A DNA stretch of 64,000 bases. Source: Bacteroidota bacterium (GTDB taxonomy: Bacteria; Bacteroidota; Bacteroidia; Cytophagales; Cyclobacteriaceae). The stretch spans positions 248,001 through 312,000 of the forward strand of contig JAFEAL010000005.1 in the NCBI GenBank assembly GCA_018266435.1, given 5' to 3'. The notes beneath the pieces were generated by a model. That model saw nothing but the letters and a program-made list of their open reading frames with translations, made no database searches and was not told the origin of the DNA. Shown one piece after another: positions 55,853-64,000 of this stretch (position 1 is the first letter of the stretch; each line of letters opens with the position of its first letter). Position numbers and translations under genes: made by a program.

Positions 55853-58800
55853 ATGCGTATTCATTTATTGATCGGCCTGTTGTTGAGCCCATTGGTTTAT
55901 TGTCAGGCTCAAAAGCAAGATTCTCTTCAGCAAGTAGTTTATCAATCGGCTTTGCAAAGCCTGAAGCAGGGGAATTACTCGCAAGCCTCGGTGCAGTTTT
56001 CTCAACTGATCTCCACCAATTTTGCTAACAAAGAAGTATTGGTCAAGCGTGGCATAGCTGAATTTATGCAAGGGAACACAGAAAAAGCCAAAACCGATTT
56101 TGATGAAGCGGTGAAAGCTCGAATTAATACCAATGAACTTTTTGAATACCGGGGGCTGGCTAAATACAAATTGGACGATGCGGCCGGTGCCTCCACTGAT
56201 CTGGAAAAGGCAATTTCGATGGGGTCTAAAAACCCCGACCTGTTTGCCACACTGGGCAATGCCAAATATAAACTCAACAATTACAAAGAAGCCATTGCAA
56301 ATTATGACATGGCTATCTTGTCAGGAAAAAAAGACGCCATTCTTTATAACAACCGCGGCAAAGCCAAAATGACCTTGAATAATTTTGAGGCCGCAGAAAA
56401 AGATTTTACTGAAGCACTCACGATAAAACCCGATTATGACAAAGCACTTGACAACCGGGCAGAGGTGCGCTACCAATTAAAAAAATGGAAAGAGGCATCA
56501 GCCGATTTTGATAAGATCATTTCATCGGGAAGAAGCGATACAGATTTTTTTCTGAAAACGGGAACATCAAAATTTAATACACAAGATTTTAAAGGCTGCT
56601 CTGATGCATTGACCAAAGTGGTAAGCAAAGGCGTGAAAGACAAAGACGTATTTAAAATGCTCGGCATCAGTCTAGCCAATCAAAATAATTGCACAGAGGC
56701 ATCACATGCGTTGTCGGCTGCTGTATCGTTGGGCGTAAGTGATAAAGAAACATTTGAGCAACTCGGTATATGTCAATACAAAAACAAAGAATATGCACAA
56801 GCCATTGAGTCACTGGGCCGGGCTGTGGCACTGGGCTCATCATCCAAAGAAATTTTTTTGTACAAAGGCAATGCCGAATATCAACAAAAAAATATTGACC
56901 ATGCCCTGAGTGACCTGGAGAAAGCCGTATCACTCGGAGTTTCTGATTATGATGCTTATAAAAACCTTGGCGATAGTAAATTTTTGAAAAATGATTATGC
57001 CAATGCGTTGAAATACTATGACAAGGCTATTGCTCTTTCTCAAACGGATGCCGTTGTTTTCAACAACCGTGGCAAGGCAAAATCAACTTTAGGAGACTTG
57101 GCCGGGTCGCTGGCCGATTTTGATAAAGCCATTACACTTAAACCCGATTACAGCAAAGCCAGGTTAAACCGGGGTACAGTACGTTTTGGATTAAACGACT
57201 TCAAAGGTGCGGCAGAAGACTTGGATAAAATCTTGGCTACTGAAGGTGAGTCGGCCGAATTGATGCGCATGTTAGGGTTAGCCAAATACAATTTGAAAGA
57301 TAACGAAGCGGCCAAAAGATTTTTTGAAAAAGCAGTGAAGGCAGGATCCAAAGATTCAAAAGTAAATTTGTATTTGGGCTACTTGCGCTATGACTCAAAA
57401 GATTTTAAAGGCACAATCGAAGCGTTGAATGCCGCAGAAGCCGGAGGCGAAAAAGAAATTGCATTGAATGAAAAACGAGGCAAATCACTTTTTGAAACCA
57501 AAGACTTTACCTCGTGCACGACAGACCTAGAAAAGGTGGTACAAAACGGTCAGCCTGATGTGGTTACGTTTGAAGATTTGGGCATTGCTTATATGCAACA
57601 ACAAAAAACTAAAGAGGGACTGACCAATTTGGAAAAAGCTGTGCTGGCCGGCAGCAAAAATAAAGACGTTTATTTTCAGGTAGGCAACGGACGATTCAAA
57701 GACGGTAATTTTGCCGGGGCAATTGAGGCTTATGACAAGGCTATTTCTTGGGGAGCCAATGACGAAGTGATTTATAACAACCGTGGAAAAGCCAAACTAA
57801 ATTCCAATCAGGCAAAAGAGGCATTGACCGATTTTGATAAATCTCTTCAACTCAAGCCAAATTATATTCAGGCACTGAAAAACCGCGCAGCTACAAACGC
57901 ACAGTTAAATGATTGGCAAAAAGTAATTGCCGATGTGGCCCAGTTGAGTGCTACCAATCAAGCGGGAGCCGATGAATTTTCATTGTCTGGCCGGGCAAAG
58001 TACAACCTCAAAAACTATACGGGAGCAACGGATGATTTGAGCAAAGCAATTGCCGCAGGTGCCAAAGATAAACTTACTTACACCACACGGGGCAATTCTT
58101 TTTTTGAAATTTCAGAACTGACCCAAGCACTCGATGATTTCAATAAGGCCATAGAGTTAGGCGAAACTTCACCCGAAGTTTTTTTCAAACGGGGAGCTTG
58201 CCGTTTTCAGGCACAGGAATACAAAAATGCTTTAGCTGACTTAGACAAAGCCATCAATGGCGGTTATACTGAAGCATCGGCTTATGATATGCGCGGCTAC
58301 TGCCAACTCGATAATAAAAATGTGGAGGCAGCCCTGAATGACCTGAACATGGCCATAGAAAAAAATCCAAAACTTGCCTCTGCCTTTTTTCACCGCGGTG
58401 ATGCACGGTTTCGTTCAGCCAATTACCTCGGTGCAGCGCAAGACTATACGACTGCTATCGAACAAGGAATGACCGATGCCGTTTTGTATAATAACCGAGG
58501 AAAAGCTTTCTTCAACCAAGACCAATTTGATAAAGCGATTCAGGATTACACAACCGCTATTTCTAAAAAAGAAGATTACGTTCGGGCGTATGAAAACCGA
58601 TCCAATGCTTATTTAAAAATCAAGAAATACGATTTAGCGGTAAAGGACTTGCGCCAAATGGAGAAACTTACCGAAAAACCCGATGCCGACTTTTATCAAA
58701 AACTAGGCGAAGCGTATTATGAATTGAAAAATTATCCGGTGGCGTTTGGGTACTTAGATAAGGCAATAACCGGTGGCAACAAAGGAAAAGATATCTTGTT

Positions 58801-59329
58801 TAAACGGGGTAAGTGCTACATGGACCAACAAGATTACCAACCAGCTATCCGCGATTTTGACCAGGCCTTGAAGGAAGGTGAAAACACGGTGGCCTTATTT
58901 CTGGAAAAAGCACGGGCATACCTAGGTCTTGGTAATAAAAAATCTGCGTTGGAGAGTTTATCAAAAGCCATAGCCATTGATCCTAACAATGCTGATGTGT
59001 ATTTTAACAGCGCGGTGATTAAAGAAGAAAACCAGGAATACGAACAGGCCGTAATCGATTATAACAAATCATTGCAGATCAACCCCAAAGATGCGCCTGC
59101 CCTTGCCGGACGTGCAAATTGTAAAGCAGAGATGGAAGATTATGGAGCAGCTGTAAACGATATGGACGATGCCATTGCGCTTGATCCTAAAAATGCAGCC
59201 TATTACAAACAACGAGGTAATTTTAACTACCAATTAAAAAATAAAGAAGAAGCTTGCAAAGACTGGGCGAAAGCAGTTGAATTGGGTGATGCCAAGGCTA
59301 AATTTTCCATTCAGCAATTCTGTAAATAA
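55853..59329 (+). CDS. Large secreted tetratricopeptide-repeat protein
   Basis: The protein is 1158 residues from the ATG at 55853, which starts a signal peptide (MRIHLLIGLLLSPLVYCQAQ); the longer frame from a TTG at 55820 only adds non-signal residues. The whole mature chain is TPR: about thirty 34-residue repeats of the form NNRGKAKxxLxxxxxAxxDFxKAI, several nearly identical (NNRGKAK occurs at least four times). It is probably a periplasmic or outer-membrane-associated scaffold, but no partner is encoded nearby. The internal DNA similarity between repeats is coding in origin, not a mobile repeat. Confidence 0.9.
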   Translation: MRIHLLIGLLLSPLVYCQAQKQDSLQQVVYQSALQSLKQGNYSQASVQFSQLISTNFANKEVLVKRGIAEFMQGNTEKAKTDFDEAVKARINTNELFEYRGLAKYKLDDAAGASTDLEKAISMGSKNPDLFATLGNAKYKLNNYKEAIANYDMAILSGKKDAILYNNRGKAKMTLNNFEAAEKDFTEALTIKPDYDKALDNRAEVRYQLKKWKEASADFDKIISSGRSDTDFFLKTGTSKFNTQDFKGCSDALTKVVSKGVKDKDVFKMLGISLANQNNCTEASHALSAAVSLGVSDKETFEQLGICQYKNKEYAQAIESLGRAVALGSSSKEIFLYKGNAEYQQKNIDHALSDLEKAVSLGVSDYDAYKNLGDSKFLKNDYANALKYYDKAIALSQTDAVVFNNRGKAKSTLGDLAGSLADFDKAITLKPDYSKARLNRGTVRFGLNDFKGAAEDLDKILATEGESAELMRMLGLAKYNLKDNEAAKRFFEKAVKAGSKDSKVNLYLGYLRYDSKDFKGTIEALNAAEAGGEKEIALNEKRGKSLFETKDFTSCTTDLEKVVQNGQPDVVTFEDLGIAYMQQQKTKEGLTNLEKAVLAGSKNKDVYFQVGNGRFKDGNFAGAIEAYDKAISWGANDEVIYNNRGKAKLNSNQAKEALTDFDKSLQLKPNYIQALKNRAATNAQLNDWQKVIADVAQLSATNQAGADEFSLSGRAKYNLKNYTGATDDLSKAIAAGAKDKLTYTTRGNSFFEISELTQALDDFNKAIELGETSPEVFFKRGACRFQAQEYKNALADLDKAINGGYTEASAYDMRGYCQLDNKNVEAALNDLNMAIEKNPKLASAFFHRGDARFRSANYLGAAQDYTTAIEQGMTDAVLYNNRGKAFFNQDQFDKAIQDYTTAISKKEDYVRAYENRSNAYLKIKKYDLAVKDLRQMEKLTEKPDADFYQKLGEAYYELKNYPVAFGYLDKAITGGNKGKDILFKRGKCYMDQQDYQPAIRDFDQALKEGENTVALFLEKARAYLGLGNKKSALESLSKAIAIDPNNADVYFNSAVIKEENQEYEQAVIDYNKSLQINPKDAPALAGRANCKAEMEDYGAAVNDMDDAIALDPKNAAYYKQRGNFNYQLKNKEEACKDWAKAVELGDAKAKFSIQQFCK

Positions 59330-59592
59330 AAAACCTTATCGCATAACCATAAAGTCTACTAAAACAGTTGCAGGCTCTCTATAGCTTTGCACATCGCCAT
59401 TTCTTAACTGAAAAAGTATTTTTTAAAGGCAGCCACTAATCCTTTTTATACAACCCAGTCCTTTTTCTCTGAAAATAGACCATCGTAAAAAATCACAGAC
59501 GAAACCTTACATCCGTCAGCGAGTGGTCGTATTAGTCGGTGAGTTGTAGCTTACCCATTGGATCTTTGTATAATAAATGAAAAAATAAACAC

Positions 59593-60081
59593 ATGAAAAA
59601 TCTACTGGCTTTCTTGATGATGACGCTGATGATACCGGGTTTTTCAAAAGAGGTAACCAGCGGCAAAGTAGTGACCGTGATTGATGGCAATACGGTGCAA
59701 CTGACAGGCGATGACAACGAGTCGTACAAAATCGTGCTGCAAGGAATTGATTGCCCCGAACTGGGGCAGGAGTTTGGTGATCAGGCAAAACTGCTTTTGT
59801 CAAAATTAATTCTTGACAAAAATGTAAGTGTGCAATTGCATGGCAAAGACCGCTGGGGAAATAATGTAGGCATCATTTTGATTAATGGTACCATTGATCC
59901 GCGTTATGAATTACTGGAAGCTGGTCTGGCCTGGACATCCGAGCGCAATCCGGTTCAGGAATTTGAAGCCATTAAAAATACAGCCAAAGAAAATGGAAAA
60001 GGACTTTGGCAGGAACCTAACCCAACCCCTCCGTGGGTTTATCGTAGGCAACAAACACTTATGCAAGTTAAGTCAAGCTAA
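59593..60081 (+). CDS. Secreted SNase-like (thermonuclease-fold) protein with altered active site
   Basis: The 162-residue protein has a signal peptide (MKNLLAFLMMTLMIPGFSK) and the SNase OB-fold: GKVVTVIDGNTVQL, VLQGIDCPELGQEFGDQAK, and KDRWGNNVGI. Against staphylococcal nuclease, Glu43 and Asp40 are kept (GIDCPE), but Arg35 is Val (IVLQGID in place of xRLxGID) and Arg87 is Asn (DRWGN in place of DRYGR). Both catalytic arginines seem lost, so activity may be reduced or changed. It is followed by a rho-independent terminator that overlaps the start of the next gene. Confidence 0.85.
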   Translation: MKNLLAFLMMTLMIPGFSKEVTSGKVVTVIDGNTVQLTGDDNESYKIVLQGIDCPELGQEFGDQAKLLLSKLILDKNVSVQLHGKDRWGNNVGIILINGTIDPRYELLEAGLAWTSERNPVQEFEAIKNTAKENGKGLWQEPNPTPPWVYRRQQTLMQVKSS

Positions 60082-60108
60082 AACAAAATAGAATTAATTG
60101 CGTTATAA

Positions 60109-60147
60109 CCCCAACTATGAAAGAAATGAAGTTGGGGTTTTTTATTT
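60109..60147 (+). terminator. Rho-independent terminator with the next gene's start codon in its loop
   Basis: CCCCAACT (60109-60116) pairs perfectly with AGTTGGGG (60130-60137), followed by TTTTTTATTTT. The 13-nt loop starts with the ATG at 60117. It lies 28 nt after the SNase-like stop. Confidence 0.85.
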
Positions 60148-60485
60148 TGACTGGCCTGATGATGATGTCGTTGGGTAGTTATGCTCAAAGCAATACGCTG
60201 GGCGATCGATCTGCGGTTACTGCCGCGGAAGGGAAGCAGAAAATTCAGAAACAACGTATTTCAAAAAGACAGCGATTACTTTTTCGTACACCCAATGTGA
60301 AACATACGGCTCAGTACGAATTCTATGAAAGACTTGAACAGGTAGCCAAAGAAAAAAAACGCCTGCTGCGCAAAATGGCTAAACCGCAGTATTCTGATTT
60401 TTCATACTTCGGTCATAAATCGAAACCCAAGAAGCATTTGCCCTACGCCATGCGCTATTGCAAGGAGTGCGGCATCAGGCATTAA
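60117..60485 (+). CDS. Small basic secreted protein with C-terminal CKEC motif
   Basis: From the ATG at 60117 the product has 122 residues (119 from the ATG at 60126). A signal peptide (MKLGFFILTGLMMMSLGSYAQ) is followed by a strongly basic middle (KQKIQKQRISKRQRLLFR) and a C-terminal RYCKECGIRH, a possible metal-binding pair. I do not recognise the family. The hairpin at 60109-60137 encloses both candidate start codons and encodes part of the signal peptide, so expression may depend on read-through or on refolding. Confidence 0.6.
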   Translation: MKEMKLGFFILTGLMMMSLGSYAQSNTLGDRSAVTAAEGKQKIQKQRISKRQRLLFRTPNVKHTAQYEFYERLEQVAKEKKRLLRKMAKPQYSDFSYFGHKSKPKKHLPYAMRYCKECGIRH

Positions 60486-60559
60486 ATAATATTTTTTTAA
60501 CCTGAATTTTCTAACCCTTAAGAGGCAACGCTGCCAAACATTTTCTAACTTGTGCAGCC

Positions 60560-61216
60560 GTGAACCTTGCCGCTTACATAGAGCACACAAACCTTAACCC
60601 TACACTCACAATTGGAGACATTGATCGGTTAGTGAAGGAAGCAAAACTATTTCAGTTTTTAGGTGTATGTGTGCCGCCCTTTTGGGTAAAGCGGGCAAAA
60701 CGTGAAATAGGAACAGAAAAAATTTCATTGGTTACCGTGGCGGGTTTTCCTCTGGGTTATTCCATGACTGAGACTAAGTTAGATGAAATGAAAAGAGCCA
60801 TTGACAACGGTGCCGATGAACTGGATGTGGTGTGGAACATCTCATCTTTTAAAACAGGAATTCCCTGGACTAAAATAGAATTGGCCAAATGCAGTAAACT
60901 GACCCACGACTACCAAAAGTTGGTAAAAGTAATCATTGAAACTGCTTATCTTTCTAACGAAGAAATTGGCATTGCATGTAAAATGTGCGCAGATGCCGGA
61001 ATTGATTTTGTGAAAACATCAACTGGCTTTGCCCCGGAGGGAGCAAAAACTGAGCATGTGCGGTTAATGAAATTGAATTTGCCTTCTTCAGTTGGCATTA
61101 AGGCATCGGGTGGAATCAAAACCTACCAACAAGCAAAAGACTTGATTGAGGCAGGGGCATCCCGGTTAGGTACGTCATCCGGAATCAAAATTTTAGAAAC
61201 ACAACCCCAAACCTGA
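60560..61216 (+). CDS. deoC: Deoxyribose-phosphate aldolase DeoC
   Basis: DeoC cleaves 2-deoxyribose-5-phosphate to glyceraldehyde-3-phosphate and acetaldehyde. The 218-residue TIM-barrel protein starts at a GTG with YIEHTNLNPTLT, and has ELDVVWNI, the Schiff-base Lys in FVKTSTGF (about 151) and the second Lys in GIKASGGIKT (about 176). Its stop is followed at once by the gapN-like ATG, so the two genes are coupled and the aldolase product may feed the next enzyme. Confidence 0.94.
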   Translation: MNLAAYIEHTNLNPTLTIGDIDRLVKEAKLFQFLGVCVPPFWVKRAKREIGTEKISLVTVAGFPLGYSMTETKLDEMKRAIDNGADELDVVWNISSFKTGIPWTKIELAKCSKLTHDYQKLVKVIIETAYLSNEEIGIACKMCADAGIDFVKTSTGFAPEGAKTEHVRLMKLNLPSSVGIKASGGIKTYQQAKDLIEAGASRLGTSSGIKILETQPQT

Positions 61217-62830
61217 ATGAACCTACTTTCGTGTTACCCAGACGAGCAGGGCATACCCTCCTCAGTAAAACTTAATTCAATCCAAGATCAGAACGAATAC
61301 CTCATCAATGGTGAAATGCTAAAGTGGCAAGGATCAATGAATCCTGTACTGAGCCCGGTATTTATCCGAGAAGGAAATGACTACAAACAAAAACAAATTG
61401 GCAGTACTCCTTTGCTTACCTCAAAAGAAGCACTGCAGGCATTGGATGCGGCCGTAGCCGCTTACGACCTGGGGCATGGCCGGTGGCCCATGATGACGGT
61501 GGCCGAGCGTATTCATCACGTTGAAAATTTTTTGACCAAGATGAAAGAAAAGAGGCAAGAGGTGGTAAAGCTGTTGATGTGGGAAATAGGCAAAACACAA
61601 AAAGATTCTGAAAAAGAATTTGACCGCACGTGTGATTATATTATTGATACCATTCATGCTCTGAAAGACCTGGATCGCAGATCTTCTTCCTTTGTGCAGG
61701 AGCAAGGCATCATGGGACAGATCAGGCGTGTACCATTGGGTGTGGCACTTTGCATGGGGCCCTATAACTATCCGCTCAACGAAACGTTCAGTACACTTTT
61801 TCCCGCACTCATCATGGGCAATACAGTTGTCTTTAAGCCCGCTAAATACGGTGTACTGTTGATTCGCCCTTTGTTAGAAGCATTTAGAACAAGTTTTCCC
61901 CCCGGTGTGATCAATGTAATTTACGGGCGCGGACGTGATACCGTAGGTGTGATGATGGAAACCGGAAAAATTGATGTCTTTGCATTTATCGGCACTAACA
62001 AAGGGGCCAATGAGTTGAAGAAGGCGCACCCCAAATCGCACCGTTTAAAAGCCATACTCGGGCTGGATGCCAAGAACCTGGCCATTATTTTGCCCGATGC
62101 CGACCTCGACAATGCAGTAAACGAGTGTGTTTTAGGAGCACTCTCCTTCAACGGACAGCGATGCACGGCTATCAAAATCATTTTTGTACACCAACACATA
62201 CAAGAAAAATTTATCAGCAAGTTGTGCGAAGCCGTAAACAAACTCAAGCCGGGCATGCCTTGGGATGCCGGAGTGGGCATCACCCCGTTGCCGGAACCCG
62301 GTAAAACGGAGTACCTGAAAGAATTGCTGGATGATGCCGTGAAGCATGGAGCCAAAATTATGAATGACAATGGAGGGGCCACCGTGAATACGTTTTTCTA
62401 TCCTGCTGTTCTTTTTCCGGTCAATGATAAAATGAGAATTTATTTTGAAGAACAGTTTGGCCCGGTTGTGCCTATCCGGTCTTTTGAGAGGGAAGAAGAA
62501 GTGATTGAGTATATTTTGAATTCTAATTTTGGCCAACAGCTCAGCATTTTCGGCAAGGACTCAAAAATTATTGGGCACTTTATCGATGCTTTTGCCAACC
62601 AGGTGGGGCGCATCAACATCAATGCTCAATGCCAGCGTGGGCCCGATACCTTTCCGTTTAACGGAAGAAAAGATTCAGCCGAAGGAACTTTGTCAGTAAC
62701 TGATGCCCTGCGCGTATTCTCCATCCGGTCGCTGGTGGCCACCAAAATCAACGAGGAGAATAAAAAAATAATAGGCAACATTATTCGCAACCGTGAGTCG
62801 GCATTTTTGAGCACAGATTATATTTTTTAA
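61217..62830 (+). CDS. gapN: NADP-dependent glyceraldehyde-3-phosphate dehydrogenase-like ALDH (GapN)
   Basis: GapN oxidises glyceraldehyde-3-phosphate directly to 3-phosphoglycerate. The 537-residue aldehyde dehydrogenase has MGPYNYPLNET (about 176-186), VFKPAKYG (NADP lysine), the catalytic Cys in FNGQRCTA (about 315) and EEQFGPVVPI (about 411-420). The usual ELGGK motif is LGLDAK, so the Glu of the classical active site is Gly, with an Asp two positions later. The chain is 40-60 residues longer than Streptococcus GapN. It is coupled to deoC. Substrate assignment is by family and context. Confidence 0.85.
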   Translation: MNLLSCYPDEQGIPSSVKLNSIQDQNEYLINGEMLKWQGSMNPVLSPVFIREGNDYKQKQIGSTPLLTSKEALQALDAAVAAYDLGHGRWPMMTVAERIHHVENFLTKMKEKRQEVVKLLMWEIGKTQKDSEKEFDRTCDYIIDTIHALKDLDRRSSSFVQEQGIMGQIRRVPLGVALCMGPYNYPLNETFSTLFPALIMGNTVVFKPAKYGVLLIRPLLEAFRTSFPPGVINVIYGRGRDTVGVMMETGKIDVFAFIGTNKGANELKKAHPKSHRLKAILGLDAKNLAIILPDADLDNAVNECVLGALSFNGQRCTAIKIIFVHQHIQEKFISKLCEAVNKLKPGMPWDAGVGITPLPEPGKTEYLKELLDDAVKHGAKIMNDNGGATVNTFFYPAVLFPVNDKMRIYFEEQFGPVVPIRSFEREEEVIEYILNSNFGQQLSIFGKDSKIIGHFIDAFANQVGRININAQCQRGPDTFPFNGRKDSAEGTLSVTDALRVFSIRSLVATKINEENKKIIGNIIRNRESAFLSTDYIF

Positions 62831-63205
62831 CTATAACTAATGCCGTAGTTTTTTTCAAGGCTGTGGCCGGATTGAATTATTATTTTGACAGCAATAATTA
62901 CGGGGCGTACACCTTGTTCCATCGGGTCAAGGCATGTATCTTTTTTATAAATTAATCAACCGCGAAGTAATAGATCGAGACAAGTGTGTGCTCACCCAAA
63001 GTAGAAATGAATGACCAATTTTTTTTAGCCCTTGCCATACATTAGGAATGGCGTACTGATGATTTTGTCAGAGTCGTTTTGGTTAAACCCTGATCATGAA
63101 AATCACCAACCTGGGTTTCATCTTAGTCATAGAGGTCATTGATTTTCATTCTTCAATCATGCAATAAAAATTCAATGACAGAATTTGGGTATATATAAGG
63201 TTGCC
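62831..63205. other. Intergenic region after gapN
   Basis: This 375-nt convergent spacer has no ORF with coding character. A short AT-rich hairpin AATTATT (62875-62881) / AATAATT (62893-62899) and nothing else recognisable was seen. Confidence 0.4.
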
Positions 63206-64000
63206 TCACTCTTTATACACTACGCCATCTTTCATCACAAAACTTACTTTCAGCATAGTGGCAATGTTTTTGGTTGGGTCTTCGTCCACGGCTATGATGT
63301 CGGCCAGTTTTCCTTTTTCAAGAGAGCCTATTTTGTCGCCCCAGCCCAGAATGGTTGCATTCACCTGCATGGCGCAGAGCAAGGCTTCAATTGCGGGCAT
63401 TCCGCCTTCTACCATATAGCCAAATTCTTTGGCATTGTCTCCATGCGGAAAAACCCCGGCATCGGTACCAAACGCCATTTTTACTCCACGTTTATAGGCC
63501 TTGCCAAAATTCTCCTGAATTTTTGAGCCGATGGCAATTGCCTTGGGCACAACCAGTGGGTGATAGTAGCCCGGTATTTTTGCATACTCTGCGGCTGAGC
63601 GTCCTGCAATGATTGTAGGTACATGATATGTTCCCTTCTGCTTCATTAAATCCATTACTTCTTCGGTCATGAGTGTACCATGCTCTATGGTAGTGATACC
63701 GGCCAGCACGGCCCGCTTCATTCCTTCGGCACCGTGCGCGTGAGCAGCCGTGATCATGCCATAATCTTTGGCGGTTTCAACGATGGCATTTACTTCTTCC
63801 TGGGTAAACTGCGGACCGCTTCCGTCTTTGGCTACACTCAATACACCGCCTGTGGCAGTAATTTTGATAAAATCAGCTCCATCTTTGTAGCGTTGGCGCA
63901 CGGCTTTGCGCGCATCTTCGGGGCTGTTGATTACTCCTTCTTTTGCACCCGGGTCGCCCATCAAATCTTTGCGGTAGCCGTTGGTAGGGTCGCCATGCCC
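63206..64000 (-). CDS. Amidohydrolase-family protein, C-terminal part (runs off the window)
   Basis: The frame is open to the window edge, with 265 codons visible up to about 64000, so the start lies outside. The visible part has [17 protein letters not shown] just inside the edge, [12 protein letters not shown] with the carbamylated-Lys-type segment, AHAHGAEGM (His ligands), IEHGTL and FGTDAG (Asp). The C-terminus ([17 protein letters not shown]) is the usual beta-sandwich tail. It resembles imidazolonepropionase/Xaa-Pro dipeptidase-like amidohydrolases; these are often secreted in Bacteroidota, but the N-terminus is not visible. Confidence 0.9.
   Translation of the reverse strand, partial: GHGDPTNGYRKDLMGDPGAKEGVINSPEDARKAVRQRYKDGADFIKITATGGVLSVAKDGSGPQFTQEEVNAIVETAKDYGMITAAHAHGAEGMKRAVLAGITTIEHGTLMTEEVMDLMKQKGTYHVPTIIAGRSAAEYAKIPGYYHPLVVPKAIAIGSKIQENFGKAYKRGVKMAFGTDAGVFPHGDNAKEFGYMVEGGMPAIEALLCAMQVNATILGWGDKIGSLEKGKLADIIAVDEDPTKNIATMLKVSFVMKDGVVYKE

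Noticed and set aside
56341-58510. Near-identical DNA segments encoding NNRGKAK
   Set aside because: They are in phase with the 34-residue TPR unit of one protein, so they are coding repeats and not a CRISPR or mobile array.

Overview
The window looks like chromosomal DNA of a Bacteroidota bacterium, most likely from the Cytophagales side of the phylum. The evidence is: promoters of the TTG-N18-20-TAnnTTTG type, almost no Shine-Dalgarno sequences, many secreted proteins ending their signal peptide in ...AQ, phylum-typical families (DUF5686, DUF2807, DUF2911, DUF3347, a TonB receptor), a division/cell-wall cluster in the Bacteroidota order, and an FtsZ with the NNxFLHDNVD-type tail. No rRNA, tRNA, CRISPR array, prophage or intact insertion sequence was found.

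Layout. 1-8.4 kb is housekeeping: an Nfu-type Fe-S protein, a dicarboxylate/amino-acid:cation symporter, a DUF5686 outer-membrane protein, mnmA, a TlpA-like thioredoxin and a CaiB/BaiF CoA transferase. 8.5-19.8 kb is a copper/heavy-metal resistance island: HMA protein, Cys-rich secreted protein, a CusA-type RND pump split into two overlapping ORFs, TolC, two CusB-type adaptors, DUF2911, a frameshifted small ORF, an M28 peptidase, a DUF3347 protein and a small His/Cys-rich lipoprotein. 20.9-37.6 kb is the dcw cluster (mraZ, rsmH, ftsL, ftsI, murE, mraY, murD, ftsW, murG, murC, ftsQ, ftsA, ftsZ). Four MraZ-type boxes and a promoter precede it and a strong terminator follows it. Its spacers carry inverted-repeat elements, two of them with decayed four-helix-bundle (S23-like) genes. 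37.9-44 kb holds a cyclase-family protein, an arsR-arsM-arsC arsenic group, two rhomboid proteases and mutL. 44.3-47 kb is a YfiR/TonB-receptor pair. 47-51.2 kb is a methionine operon (metY-metX-hom, minus strand) behind a SAM-I riboswitch and a poly-cysteine leader ORF. 51.2-64 kb holds a TPR histidine kinase, fabG, lpd, two tandem microprotein genes, a giant TPR protein, an SNase-fold protein, a small secreted protein, deoC-gapN and part of an amidohydrolase.

The most unusual items are: (1) the metY leader, where a SAM-I riboswitch is followed by a 36-codon ORF with eight Cys codons in its last twelve, able to base-pair with a downstream arm, suggesting a combined SAM/cysteine control; (2) inverted-repeat, S23-like elements inserted in spacers of the dcw transcript, resembling 23S rRNA intervening sequences; (3) a pair of overlapping 38- and 40-residue membrane microproteins sharing an RARVFG motif; (4) a gene whose start codon lies in the loop of a terminator-like hairpin; (5) the split CusA pump. 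All functional statements are inferred from sequence read by eye; no searches were run.
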